Assembly (NCBI GenBank): GCA_964023205.1
Contig: OZ026839.1
Location: forward strand, 13,608,386 to 13,672,385
DNA: 64,000 nucleotides
Reading direction: 5' to 3'
Source of the DNA: Lutraria lutraria
Taxonomy: Eukaryota; Mollusca; Bivalvia; Venerida; Mactridae
The notes under the pieces were generated by a model, which had not been told where the DNA came from, searched no databases, and saw only the letters and a program-made list of their open reading frames with translations. A program made the position numbers and the translations under genes. Shown piece by piece: positions 13,714 to 26,546 of this stretch; the first letter of the stretch is position 1; every line of letters starts with the position of its first letter.

Positions 13714-15067
13714 TATGTTGGGAACACAAAATCGGGACTTACAAACTACATGTAAATACATATTTATCTTGAAATGTATTTTTTTGTAAATAAAACATAA
13801 CTCATACATTACATTCTGTGTACGTTATAATTCTTTTGGAGTGATCTCCCTTTATTTTCATACAACAGTCTAGATTTCTTTTACTCTGGTTTACCTGAAA
13901 CAATGGATTATCCGAAATAATATTTTGGTCCTACTTTGGTTTCACTGGAACAAAACTTGATGACCATGCGGGGATCGTGCAATGCCAACTGCCACACACC
14001 TATGGGCTTACGATTTTTTCAAATTTGTCATAATAAGCTGCAGAGCCCATGAATCAGTACGAAAATAGTATGTCCTTCTTCTGTCTCCATACGGATGCTG
14101 CATGATGAAAAGGAGCACTGTAGAAGCATTGCAGGACAAATTGAACGAGGCATTAGAATATTAGTTAATAAACAGGAAGTTTTGTGGTTTTTATGGTACA
14201 TTTGTACATTTATATCAATTAAACAACACACTGCGTGTCTCCAAAACCTGTTGGTCTTAATTAAATCACTGGTAAGACTGTATTGCAATATCCAGGCTAA
14301 CTATATTCATCATTTTATAATGAACTTAATTGAATGAAATTCAGAAATAATCCATCACATGGTTAAATGAAAAATAACTGAAAATAATATTTTGCGCATT
14401 ATTTAATTCTATATCTATTATCAAAATTAATTCACACAATGTACAATAATACATAAAATATATTAAAATCTCAAAATAAATCATGTAGAAGTAATCAACA
14501 AACCACTGAATTACCGGTTAACAGGAAATCAATTAAGGCCACAATTAGTATGTGCAATGATTCTGATTAAAATGAAATCTGACATTTATAAGATTTAAAA
14601 TGTATATCTTATTAACATTTTGTTCAATTGATCTATGGTCTTTTGAGCATATGCTGATAAATTGCATTTTATATGGTGGGATTTATATAATTGGATCAGT
14701 GTATAAATATAGACACATTTTATACATGTATACACACCTGATTAATGATCAATTAAGGCAACTTTTTATTAGGTATAAATATCATATAAACGGAATTGAA
14801 ACAGAATTTTATGATGATTTGAGCAGCTATGATATAAAGTTGATTATCTTTAATCACATCTTTGAGAATATGCTAAATAAGATAAATGTGGAAAAGTAAA
14901 AAAATATTTCAAAAATCAAAAGCTACAACAAATCAGAAATGCAACAAAGCAATATAACAAACAAACTTCGCAAATGATAGAAGCAAACACACACTTTTCT
15001 ATATAATCATCTTACTTTTATAAAGTAAATCAAATAATTTACAATCAATAACATTCTAAAATAAAAC
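13714..15067. other. Intergenic sequence, no gene seen
   Basis: AT-rich. An open frame at 14600-14899 encodes a low-complexity I/Y/N-rich peptide without recognisable domain or splice context and is not called. Confidence 0.35.
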
Positions 15068-15452
15068 TAGAGCTTTGTCACAGAAGTGATTAATACCCCC
15101 ACCTCCACTTTGAGACTGCGATTGTACACTATGTGGCTAAGGCACATAACTCTGGAATGTGTAGATCACTGGGCATGAAAATTGTGCCTTGCACATCTAC
15201 ATTTCATATTAATAATATATTTAAAGTTTCATTGGAATCCCTTGAAAAATGTTGAAGTACCGGAAGTTTGCCCCACAAACATTCATGAGCTAAAAATGAT
15301 TTTGTACACTATATGGCCAAGTTGAAGGGCACATAACTCTGGAATGTGTGGATCACTGGGCATGAACTTGTGAATAAGTATGCAGACAGACCGACCAACC
15401 AACCAACATAGTGACTCCTATATACCCCCTCTCAAACTTTGTTTGCTAAGGT
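15068..15452 (+). repeat. Dispersed repeat ('agagctttgtcacagaagtg' family), forward copy
   Basis: It starts 'agagctttgtcacagaagtg' and ends near 'ccctctcaaactttgtttg'. The phrase 'cataactctggaatgtgt' occurs twice inside. A copy in the opposite orientation lies at 36945-37228. Confidence 0.7.
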
Positions 15453-16553
15453 ATAAAACTTGCATTTGGCACATATTTAAGTTCTTCTACCAGAATTTGG
15501 AATTCAAACATTCCTACATACACAATAATTGTCATAACGCAAGAAACAACCCCAATTAGTATGAAACAATGAATAAGAATGATTTTCAAGACCTGTTGCT
15601 TTATATATAAGATCTTGTGTCTAGGTTTAATGAAGGTCTTACAACAATTATACAAGTTTGAGATCATATGTTGACAGGCCCACAGCCTAATGCCACCAAC
15701 ACATGTTCTAATCTGACCTTTTTTGAGATTGGTTCATAAAAATTATTTCAGAGCATTCTAATCAATTTGAAGCAAATCTTGAAACACATGGATAGAAACA
15801 TGAGCACATCAGAAATAATAAATTCTTCATTAAATCAAAGACCTATACTGCACAGTATAGCATAGATCTTTGATTAAATTAATTTAAACAACTTTAACGA
15901 ATATATTTATAAGTAATTGTAAAATAACGCATTAGAAAACAATCAGATGAGAGAGTTTTATCAGTAATATGCCACATTTAAATAAGACTAGTACATGTAT
16001 ATATTTAACAAAGAACAGTAAATATAAAGGCACAAGTTGGCTCCAGTCCATTGTAAATGCATAGCAATATTCTTTAAAAATTATACAATTATTACTTCTG
16101 TAATATTTTGCTATATTGTGATCCAGTACAATGGTACCAGAGAAAGTATAACCTGAAGTTATTTAAATATAAATAAAAGAGTAAGCTTTCTATCAAAGTA
16201 CAGACAAACAACAATAAAAAATGTGTAATCGTTGATTTTTTGATATTACAAATTTTGTAAACAAATCATCCGAAGTCATTAGGTAATGTTCAGAATTACT
16301 CATATGTGCAGTATTTGAATTAAATAAAGTCTAATTAAAGTTTGAATTTGCTTCATGTATAAAATTAACCAAACCTCAAATGTAATCATCCAAGTTTGTC
16401 ATATAACTGAAACATATGACAAGCACTTACAACATATGAAGGTATCATAAAGTCTTTAAACAGAAGGAATATCCACTCGTCTATTTAACTTTTATGGATT
16501 TATATATCTGTGTCTCTGGTATAAATGGCATTTCAACTAATTATTATTTATCA
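15453..16553. other. Downstream flank of LDHD, no gene seen
   Basis: AT-rich sequence past the LDHD polyadenylation signal. No exon or repeat family was recognised. Confidence 0.35.
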
Positions 16554-16559
16554 TTTATT
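16554..16559 (-). promoter_or_regulatory. Polyadenylation signal of LDHD
   Basis: AATAAA on the minus strand, about 47 nt beyond the LDHD stop codon. Confidence 0.55.
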
Positions 16560-16605
16560 GCAGCACCAATATGAAAAGTTCTAAGCATTGGATTCCGGCA
16601 ATCCT

Positions 16606-19600
16606 TTAGAAGAAGACCTTCCCTGGGTTCATTATCCCATTAGGGTCCAAGCAGGACTTAATCTGTTTCATGACCCCTAATCCAACTTCCCCTATTTCCT
16701 CCACCAATAGATCCCTTTTTCCAATGCCAATTCCATGTTCCCCAGTACATGTGCCATTTAAATCCATAGCAATTCTGAAACATAGAAAATAGATTAAGTT
16801 TTAAAATAATGTTACTTTGGTGCCAAATTCCATATGGCTCAGGAAGCCATCAAATATATAGATATCAACCACAATAAGGGGGCATCATGTCCATAAAATC
16901 CGTACCTAAAGACAAGAGAGCCATAACGGCCCTTTATTGCTCACCTGAAGAACTTGATGAATTGACAACTTGATAAATAAGTGACTTTAAGGGTAGAATA
17001 AATTTTAACACAGGAAAATAACTTGATCAGTTTTATTAGAGAGCCAGTAGACATTATTTTGCACTATCTAAGCTGCAGGTCATGCACTTTGACCAAGAAT
17101 ATTTTTCAAGGCTTTTCTATATAATTCTATGCTAAACAACTAACCTCCAGGGCAGGGCCTATAACACTCCCCAAGGGTATAATTCTAACAATCTTAGTAG
17201 CTGAACACAAGACAATGCCATCAAATATAAGCTCTGGGCCATACAAAGTGAGTTAGACAGCATGTTCAATTTAGGGTCAATTTTACCAATACATGATAAA
17301 ACTATTCCCAAACATTATTGCCCATTGTAGGCAAGAATTTAAATCTGGATCACACTCACTGAGCAATTTTCTCTGCTGCATACTCCACAAATGCCACTTC
17401 TTTAGGAATATTTGGGTCAAATGTAAACAAAGTGTGGAAATTTCCATCACCAACATGCCCTAATATAAACCCATCTGAAAATAACAACCCAAAAGAAATA
17501 AAATTGTACGAAAGAAGTACCAAAAAGAAGACACAAGAACTGAAAAGTAGCTATTTCAGAATGTTTCGAAACCAGAGAGAAATCAACATTAATTATGCTA
17601 AAGGTGAATCCCCATGGAAAACATCAGCAAATTAAAATATGATTTTTCCATTTTTCCATCTCAATTCCAGAAAATATACTACCACCACCCCCCTCCCCCA
17701 CACCCCGGTCCTCTTTCCAAAGTGATCTTTATATTGTACCAAAGAGACACAATTATGAATTTTGATTCTTTAACAAGTGAAACAGCTACTTTCCAGACAC
17801 ACTGCTGTGTTAAATGGTGATACACTTACAATGCCATTTTATGTGAGACATCTTTAACCTTGCTTAATGTTTCATGGTCATCCGGATGAACTGGATAGAA
17901 AATATGGAAATTGCCATCGCCAACATGGCCAACTATTGGACCTGTGTCACAAATATAATCAAGAAATAAGAACATTACACATTAAAATAAGACTCTTAGT
18001 AAATACATAGTATCAAACAGGTAAAGCATTTTCCCTTTAAACATAGCAACTTTGATGCAAACTTTATATCATTTCAATCTGTTTCACTGAGGTTTAACAT
18101 AGCATCAACGGCCATGGTCATTTGGCAACTCCCCTCATTTGGCAACTCTCCAGCTTAAAAGAGGAAGGAAGACCCCAGGTGTCAGCTTCCTCACATGTCA
18201 TGTGAAATTTTGTCCCAAAACTCACACTGGTGAGAGGCTACTAGTCAGAGACCATCACCACTTGACTCCCCTAATCATCATTTGAGCTGTCAAGACTTGA
18301 AAAAAGGTATACAGTACAACCTCTCCAGAGCGGCCCTCTCTTGAGCAATAACCTCCCTTCATTTACAGTATGATATTTTCCCACTGCATGATTTGACTGC
18401 TAATTTATCCAATCTAGAGCAACAACCTCTTAACAACAACATAATTTAGCTACTCCCAAAGGGAGTTGCTTTGGACAGGCTGCACTTAATTGTTTTAAAG
18501 AATTTCACTTAGATGCATGGACAAATATATTACAACAAATGATACTGCTGTTGCTTTGTACTTCACTTGGACAATCTTTTTTATTTATTTACATGAAGAT
18601 AATTACAACTATTAGTAAATCATACCAATAATTCCTGCCTCTTTAATCATTTCTTTTGTACGGACAATCACTTCAGGCAAGTTTGAGATTGGAACACAAA
18701 CATCTGTTGAATAAGGCTGGAAAAAAATATAACACTTAAGTATATACATGTATACAAAGTATTAGATACTTGTATACAAAGTTATAAATCAAAATTCAAA
18801 GACTTAAGGTAACAAATAACTGGACTTGTGATTGCATCATGAGACTTACGATTCTAAACATCGGGAAGTGGTTTTAGAATATGGATGAAAAAAAATGTTG
18901 AAGTGTGCGTACAATTTCTTAGATCTAGTGTTTAAAATCATAAATCTGAGATCGGAAATTAATCTAAGAAGGCAGCCCTGCCATTGGTCAATGAGATGTG
19001 TTTTAACCCAGGCAACCAATCAGACGCCTAGGTTTCAACGAAGGTCTCCCTATCTAGATACATGTGTATTTAGGGAATTCAATATTGACTTTACAAGGTG
19101 AATTGCAAATTCTAAATATTTGTAGCATACTTTCCTGAATCATGGAACATAACTGTCACAAGCTTATACTTAAATATTGAACTTTGCATAGAATACAAAC
19201 TGCTTAGTTAATTTAACAAGATGTTGGGAAATGTGAATGTAAACTGGATTGCAAACTTGCACATAAATCAGACTCTGAGGTATACCAATTTACTGATGTC
19301 CAGGACAGGTAAAAGTTGCCATTTTTCACATAATACAGGTTCAAAAACTAGAGATACTCTTTGTGTACACCAAAGTAAATAGGGCTGTGGCGAGTATCCG
19401 AGGACTCATGTATTCATGAATCAAATTGAAAATTCGAGTACGAATAATCGTCATTACCGACATTCGTGGTTTGCGATCTTGTTTTTTAACATAAGGCGTA
19501 TTCTTTGTTCTTAAAATTTCCTTTTCTCTGAATATATATTGTCTCACCATGGACTATGTAGTTTGCCAAGAGGTCTAACCGGATCTTTAAATAATGGGTC

Positions 19601-22600
19601 ATAGGCTTTAACCAGAAAATGATGCCGGTAAATTCATTAATTGGAAGGGAATACTTATAAATTTAAGCCATAGAAAATTGATATTGATTTACTTCATTCT
19701 TCCTAACAGAAAATTAACTTCAGCTATTTTGATGCAGGACTAAAATATTGAAGTTCTAGATGGGTTACTTGATAACAAAATATTCATGATTCGATTTGGG
19801 GATCGTAAGTGTTGAATTGTGGATTGGATCGTATCGCCACTTACCCAACGATCCACAGCCCTAAAAGTATATATACTAATAAAGTAACAGTATCATAAAA
19901 ACCTTGGATCCAGGTTTTAATGCCATACAAGCATATAATATATCATGTCTTGCTTTCCACAAATGGTTTCTATCATCTGGGTCAGTTGCCCAGCAAAAGT
20001 CTGAGCCATTGTTCATTTTTACTAACTCCTCTGAAAGATAATAGAAATTTAAAGAAGTCTATTTAAATAACATTTACAGGAAAATGGTTATCAAGACTTG
20101 TCCTGACAGAAATATACATCATGTTTAAGTATGGTTCAATGTTATGGTATCTTCGATATAATACTAAAGTACATGTATAATGTTCCACATTAACAAGAAG
20201 TGGTCAAAGCATTTTAACAATAACTCAAAGCTAATTATCAACCATATTTACCACAAAACAAGAGTGCAAGGTAACAAAATATGCCGTCAAAATTAATTGT
20301 TCAAAGCGTCAAGGGGCATAACTCAGAAGTGCCTTGGCCAATTGGGCTGGTTATCAAACTTTTCGAGATCTCGTGCCATAAACTTTTCATTAATCATATG
20401 CCGTCTTACTGGCCACCCACCAACCCACTGTGGGCGTATAAAAATTATTATATATGCTGATCAACAACAAGAAAACACATATCCTTTTTTCTTAAACCAA
20501 AGGTTGATTTCTTAAAGGCTTATTACTTGATTTTCCAAGTCCATCAAATTTGATAACTCAGGTTGATGATAATAATGACTGAGTACTTACCAACCATTTT
20601 TGTCTGATCCTTGAGGCCTGATTCGAAGCCATGGAATTCCAAGAACAAAGATGGAGCCACTGTGAGATCTAGGTGACTAAATTTGTTACACGCATCAATA
20701 GATACCTCATCCAAAAATTCTAAACAGATCAAGAATAAAGTTTATAATAAATGAGAAATATAAATAACAAAAGAATAAGCCAGTATGCTTAGAATTATTT
20801 GAATGTACCGGTACTTCAAAATATAACAGCTCCAAAAATGAAAATTAAAGCTATGAGTCAGTTCATTACAACTGTGATGAACTACACTAGAAAAGTACAG
20901 CCTTCGTGTTGGTCCAGCTAATGTATAACAGTACCCCTAATCTTTGGGTCAGTTTAAAACCTAGACAAGGCAAGTGCTCATCAAAGACAATTCAATAGAC
21001 TTTAGAGTAAAGCAAAGTTCATTCGACTCATCTAACTTGAGAGAGGGTTCAATGTTAAACATGATTAGGTTAGTAATTGTCCATAATCCGGCAGTGTACC
21101 TTTACATAGTTCCCACATCTACAATATTTACCTCCCTTGGCAGCAATCTCGTATCGCAAAATTGACAATCATTGATAGAAGATATTCATATTTTTGTTTT
21201 GATAATTCTAAATATAGGATACCCGGCATTCATATGTGACAACTACATTTTCATAAATCTGATGTGCTTATGTTTTTATAACTTTATGATTAAGTTATCT
21301 TTAATAACTACCTTTCGGATTTATTTCTAATAAGCACATAAGAAATTTGCCATACAAGATGACAATCAAGGGAGGTAAATAATTGTAGATGTGGGAACTA
21401 TGTATTAGTCAAATTATTCATGTTCTAAATATAGCTAAAAAAAGAATAAAACTCATTACAAATAATATAAGTCTTTCTGACAACTGACATCCTGTTTATA
21501 TTACCTATTCTAGCCATGGGTATACCACATTGTAGGACTTGAACTGTGGTATCAACAGCTGATTGTACATCTGGAAAATGACATGTGGCAGATATTGTCT
21601 GAAATAAGCATGAAAATAAATTAGTCTACTTTTTTTTACTCAGGCTTATATGCCAAATGAATGTATTATTAATTTATTATGAACTGTATATAATATGGTA
21701 GATGAGTGAACAATTAATTTCCTATAACTGCAAACAATTTGAATTCAGAGATTCTGATTGGCTTGGTATAAGCATACTTTTTAAATAGACCAATGGAAAA
21801 GTAGCTTTCTAACTCAGGTCTCTGAAATTGGATTACACACCTTACAGAAATAAAGCTGTGAGCTTCAAGAATTAGGTCACCCATGCTTGAGAAATACTAA
21901 AAACTTAGATACAAAATGTACTAGAAAGCATGGATACAAATGAAGTATGTACTAATAATTGTAGAATTCAACTGGAAAATTGGTTGAAAAAACACACTAC
22001 GGACATATAATACAATATGCATAAAATATGTAATCACAGATTTAAATTTAGAACACAAGTAATCATATGATTTGTTAATGAAACACAATAAACTTACAGC
22101 CTCTGGGATTCCACTCAGTTTGAGAGATGCCTTTGTAATAATACCAAGAGACCCCTCTGATCCAACAAATAGATTTGTTAAATTGTAACCTGCTGAAGTT
22201 TTCCTAAAATATTAAACAAGTTTGTTACACCATTCATCTCCATTACAGATGTGAAAACTTTCTTTCAGAACATGAAAGTGGTAATTGATAAAACATGACC
22301 AAAAACTTAATATTATTTTTTAATAGAAATTTTATTTCATCTTCTCTTTTAATGCTTGATTACCAAACAAGCAATTTTAATAGGTTGTTGGCAGACTTCT
22401 AATTCATGATAGACTTTATCCCCCCCTCAACAAGTTTTTTTTATTTGATATCAACAAGAGGCAAACAGAGCTACTCCATTGATTAAGTATAATTTAACAA
22501 AACCCAGACTTTGGTAGTTACGCATTTTGAAAATTAGTAAACAATAATTGTTTTTTCTTAAATGATATAAATAGGTTTACAAACTTTGTGCGTCTGTCCT

Positions 22601-25600
22601 GCCCAGCAGTGTTGATCACTCTTCCATCTGCAAGAACTACTTCTAAGTTTAATGTATTTTCTCGCATAGTTCCATATCGAACAGCATTTGTACCAGATGC
22701 ACTGGTTGCACACATTCCACAAAGACTTGCGTCTGCACCAGGATCTAATAGTGAGGAATAATCACTAAATGAGTCATGTCTAATTCATCAACTACTAAAT
22801 AGTGAACTTGGTTAGAGGCGATTAAGAACAGAGTCTTATCACAAAAAAGCAGTCAATCAAACAAAAATACAAACTAAGATTTGTAATTATTACAAGATAT
22901 CAGTTAATGGAAAATCAAGGAAACACAATACTTGTCATCACAGAAGGACCATTTTATCAATGGTCCAAGCGAAGCAGCAGGGATGATCAATTATACATAG
23001 TATTCTGCCCTGAATTATAAAACTGAAGACCCTCCTCTGTGGTTGAGTGGTAAAGGTTGCTGACTTCAAATCACTGTAACCTCTCACTGATAGAGGGTCG
23101 TGGCTTCGAGCGCCGCTACAGACCATGTCTCTTTATGTGAGAAAGTAGGCAGTTGCTTACGGAGGATGGAAGTCTAGTACTGGTTCTTCCCAGGAGTGAT
23201 GGTTGGGTGAACTGTCTCGATATAAACAAAGTTGACAAACAAACAAACAAACAATAAAACTAAAATTGCTTCAAGACAGCAGGAACATTTTTGGTCCAAT
23301 GACCTAAGGGAAGCAACTCTGAATGACAAAATCTGTTCATTCTACAGAGCAACTGACCCTTACTTATAGCAGTCATAATCACTGAATGTTTTAATAACTT
23401 ATATTCAGTGACAGGTAAGTAAAAGCTGAAACTCTCAACATTAACCTTTAGAGTGTGATGTTTTATTCCTGAACAACAACATTCTTACATTACACCAGTT
23501 TGCCTCTCAAAGAATATTCACTATCTCACATATATAGCACAAGTGATAATAAATTAAAGGTTTGTGTACCTATTGGAAACCATAATCCTGTATCTCTCAG
23601 GTAATTATTCAGTGTAACCCTAGTTACTCCACATTCTACAGTACAATCAAAGTCCTCAGCATTTACAGCAAGTATGTTGTTCATTTTGGTGAGATCAAGA
23701 CACAGCCCTCCCTAAAATATCAAATTCCATCTAGAATTTCATCCTTAGGATCCAAGACAGACTGAGACAGACAGTCCCAAAACAATTTTAAGGCTACATT
23801 TATTTGTAGAGTAGAATTAAACTACATAAGAGTCATCATAAGAATTGCATGATGAGTGTAACAAAGTCAGACCATATCCTTTCAAGAAAAGATATTGGTG
23901 CAAATAGTATTCAAGCTATTTTTTAAAGCACTAACCATCAATATAAGTGGTCAACTAAAAATAACAAATTTACCTCTAGCCCTGAACAAACAATTTAGAC
24001 AAAGTTCATGAGCCCATATAGACATTTACTAGCCTAGGGTTTGGGCTAGTGGGTTCACTGAGTAAATATCAGTTAACAGAAGGTCACAAATAACTTTAGA
24101 CTTGAAAGTTCTTGATGAATATAAATATATATCAATAAATTGCTCTCGTTCTAAGACAAGCGTTATACCTGTATGGCGTTTACTCCTCCTTCCAATCCGG
24201 TGCCACTTCCAAATGGTATCAGTGGGACATTATTATCATTACAAAGTTTTGCTATCTTGCTTACATGATCCACAGACTCAGCAAAGGCAACAACATCTGG
24301 TGGCTCAACACTGAATTAATCAAACAAAAATTTCATAATTTCTGATTGAATTGGCAATTAAAATGATGTAAGAAAAGCATACCAATATAGATCAATATTA
24401 ACCAATAATCTCCCTTTGTTTGAAAACAGTCCATTTATCATATATTGAATGAATGTTTTTTGTAGATAAAGTGCGATGCAATTGATTAATCTATTTGTTA
24501 TAACATTTTTAACTGCATTTTAGATGTATCGCCCATCAGACAGGTTAAACATTTCTATGTAGTGGAAAAAATATATATATTTTCATTCACATATTATAAA
24601 ATAAAGTTGTTAAGTTTGACTGATAAGCCGTCAATAAACATGAATGCAAATTCTGCAAATAGGTAAATTTACTTCCGTTGACAGAGCAAATTCCACAAAT
24701 CATTGAACCTTTCTATGAAAGTTGTGATGAAATGAAAAACATAATTATAACTCTGAAAAAGACTACATGAATTGTAAAGGCCTTACTCATGATATGATTC
24801 ATCATGGCCATGCTGTTCTCTCACTGCATCTGCTGTGGACACATTTGAGGTTCCAACAATACTTTTGACGTCTTCAACAAAACCTGATGTAACCTTTGGG
24901 GAAACTGCAGCCTGTATATAATTTTAAATAGTGATAAAAATCATGTAGTTTTAATCTAACACAAGCAGTGACTAGTGCATCAACCCCAAGAAACTATACC
25001 CCTCTTCAATAATATCCACAGTGGCGTTGAGGAGTACTACATTGAAGTTCCAGTAAGTTATAATCAATGCCCCAGTGTTGCAGATTTTGTAACTGATGGA
25101 GGAATTATACTTACGTTACTAATGGATGTAAATGTTTAAAAAAAGTTGCAGCTAGTGAGCCTGATTGTAAAGATCTTTTAAATCATATATTAAACTAGCC
25201 CTTCTAATTCGGCTTTCTGGTTGGCCGATTTTTGTGAATGAATTCGGAAAGGCCATCCTCTCGGCCTTACGAAGATCTCCATATTTATGTGCGGAAATCA
25301 AAATTACATCAAAATTCTTCAGTAGCTTGTATAACTTACTTAATTCGATAGGAATAACAATAATCTGCTTGAATGTGCTTCAAAAAATCTTTGTTAAATG
25401 TCAAATTTTAAATATTGAACTTAAAATTTTACGTTGCATGAAAAAAACAGTACGAACATTCCACGTTCCACACTGTACAAAACTGCAGTCAGATAGTTTA
25501 ATTCTTAATTGATCTTCATAATGCGCACATAGAGTTAACAAAAATTGATTTAAGTTTAACTTGCCACTGTTTCGTTGACATGCCAGCTTATTTAAACTTG

Positions 25601-26368
25601 TACTTAAATTATTGTGAAGCGAATTTTTGAGAGTAGGCAATGTTTACCATGACACCGGCATTTTACCGCCATTACGCCAGTTTCATTTTCAGTTGGGTAA
25701 TAGTGGGGAGAAACAAATCATTAATGCATCTTTCAGAAAAGGTATGTTGGAATAATTTATACTCATATGAGTATAGAAATGTGTTTTCTACCCAGATCTT
25801 TGTTAGACTGTGCAGGACGGAGCCAAGTCGAAAAAATGTCTCGCCGTTACAAAGCAGTCTAATAAGACTTACAAGTTGGACTAATATTAAACCAATGATC
25901 GTTAGTTTCCCATGCTATGTCACAATCGAATATTGATCACTATATGTTACATATAGTGTATACCTAATACTTCATAGCTAACAGAGGAGCTGACTGTGTT
26001 AGTTTCATCAAGATCAACATTGAAATTAATACACTTTTGAAGATATGTATACCTGTTCCCTAAATTAAGCCGCAAAAAGGGCTGGATGCAATAATAACAA
26101 TTCACCAAATCATACAGCAATGCAGAACATCATGTCAAAATCACACACTAAACATGCCATTCACAGGAACTCAATAACATCTTAAATAGAGATCTATATT
26201 CCTTTCAACTTTAATGACATTACCCCACCCATTTCTTAAAGCCAGCTGTCAAATTTAACTTGTTGCTCATTCGCAACTTACGTGAGATCGACGTCTGCTG
26301 ATCAGATTAAATTGTGGAAAAATATTCCTTGATTGTAAAACGCGCCTGATTAAACGTTGACAACTCAT
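16606..26368 (-). CDS. LDHD: D-lactate dehydrogenase, mitochondrial (complete gene)
   Basis: LDHD oxidises D-lactate to pyruvate with FAD in mitochondria. Coding exons, in gene order: 26282-26368, 24787-24911, 24169-24310, 23570-23711, 22585-22744, 22098-22203, 21505-21598, 20591-20719, 19903-20030, 18626-18716, then either 17830-17941 or 17360-17474, then 16606-16774. All junctions keep phase, giving 494 or 495 aa, close to vertebrate LDHD. Exon 1 encodes an Arg-rich presequence ([20 protein letters not shown]) typical of mitochondrial import. The FAD-binding half shows [31 protein letters not shown] and [16 protein letters not shown]; the C-terminal half shows [20 protein letters not shown] (metal and substrate histidines) and [15 protein letters not shown]. 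The frame stays open upstream of the chosen ATG, with in-frame ATGs up to 26584; the one at 26368 was chosen because it begins the presequence. The active-site exon is duplicated. Confidence 0.95.
17360..17474 (-). CDS. LDHD: LDHD alternative active-site exon, distal copy (A)
   Basis: This 115-nt exon has a TTTTCAG acceptor and a GTGAGT donor. It begins with two bases completing a split codon and ends with two bases of the next, encoding (D)[18 protein letters not shown] followed by [19 protein letters not shown](Q). It keeps the HVGDGNFH signature but differs from exon B almost everywhere after it, and is one codon longer. With the preceding exon ending in G, the first codon becomes GAT (Asp), where exon B gives GGT (Gly). 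Confidence 0.88.
17681..17706 (-). promoter_or_regulatory. G-rich tract between the alternative LDHD exons
   Basis: The plus strand reads accaccaccc, ccctccccca, cacccc, so the LDHD pre-mRNA carries runs of four, five and six G plus GG pairs within 26 nt of the 355-nt intron separating the two alternative exons. Such a tract could fold as a G-quadruplex or bind hnRNP H/F-type factors; that role is inference. Confidence 0.4.
17756..17814. repeat. 59-nt near-copy of the LDHD 5' region
   Basis: This segment matches 26491-26546 over its whole length apart from a 3-nt indel and one substitution. It contains 'gtgaaacagctactttccag'. It ends 15 nt from the proximal alternative exon. Confidence 0.8.
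17830..17941 (-). CDS. LDHD: LDHD alternative active-site exon, proximal copy (B)
   Basis: This 112-nt exon has acceptor GACACAG and donor GTAAGT. It encodes (G)[17 protein letters not shown] followed by [19 protein letters not shown](L). Its phases equal those of exon A (two bases at each end). The start (G)[12 protein letters not shown] is closer to the usual LDHD form than exon A. Inclusion of both exons (227 nt), or of neither, would shift the frame of the last exon, so exactly one must be used. Confidence 0.88.
18312..18486. mobile_element. MITE, 'CAGTRCAACCTCT' family, copy in LDHD intron
   Basis: It starts 'cagtacaacctctccagagc' after TA and ends near 'ggacaggctgcact'. The right terminus is slightly decayed. 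It lies between the exon at 18626 and the proximal alternative exon. Confidence 0.75.
19380..19863. mobile_element. hAT-like non-autonomous transposon, copy 1
   Basis: The ends are 'tagggctgtggcgagtat' and 'cgatccacagcccta'. The flanks carry an 8-bp duplication, aaagtaaa at the left and aaagtata at the right (7 of 8). Eight-bp duplications and (C/T)AGGG termini fit hAT elements. The interior matches the inverted copy at 58674-59127. Confidence 0.85.
21105..21402. mobile_element. TA-flanked element with long terminal inverted repeats
   Basis: The left end 'catagttcccacatctacaa' is followed by 'tatttacctccctt'. The right end is the near-perfect inverse, ending 'ttgtagatgtgggaactatg'. TA lies on both sides, as for Tc1/mariner-type insertions. 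The total length is 298 bp, in an LDHD intron. Confidence 0.8.
23031..23256 (+). mobile_element. tRNA-derived SINE, family 1, full copy
   Basis: A box 'gtggttgagtggtaaagg' and a decayed B box 'gtggcttcgagcgcc', then 'tatgtgagaaagtaggcagt', 'cttacggaggatggaagtct' and 'agtactggttcttcccagga', ending in (caaa)n. It lies in an LDHD intron. Confidence 0.85.
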
Positions 26369-26490
26369 TCTGTTGCCGCAAAGTGACAAAATCGAAAATA
26401 TTTGTAGCAGCTGATATACACAGGACTGGTTTCCGGTTTCGCAGTCTGGATAAAGTGTATTCCGCGGCCTTAGCGGTGGGGACTGAACGC

Positions 26491-26546
26491 TGAATTTTGA
26501 TTCTTCAAGTGAAACAGCTACTTTCCAGACACAATGCTGTGTTAAA
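26491..26546. repeat. 56-nt segment repeated in an LDHD intron
   Basis: It lies 123-178 nt upstream of the LDHD start codon and matches 17756-17814 with one 3-nt indel and one mismatch. Confidence 0.8.

Noticed and set aside
14600..14899. 99-aa open frame rich in Ile, Tyr and Asn
   Set aside because: It is expected by chance in such AT-rich DNA; no domain, no splice partners.
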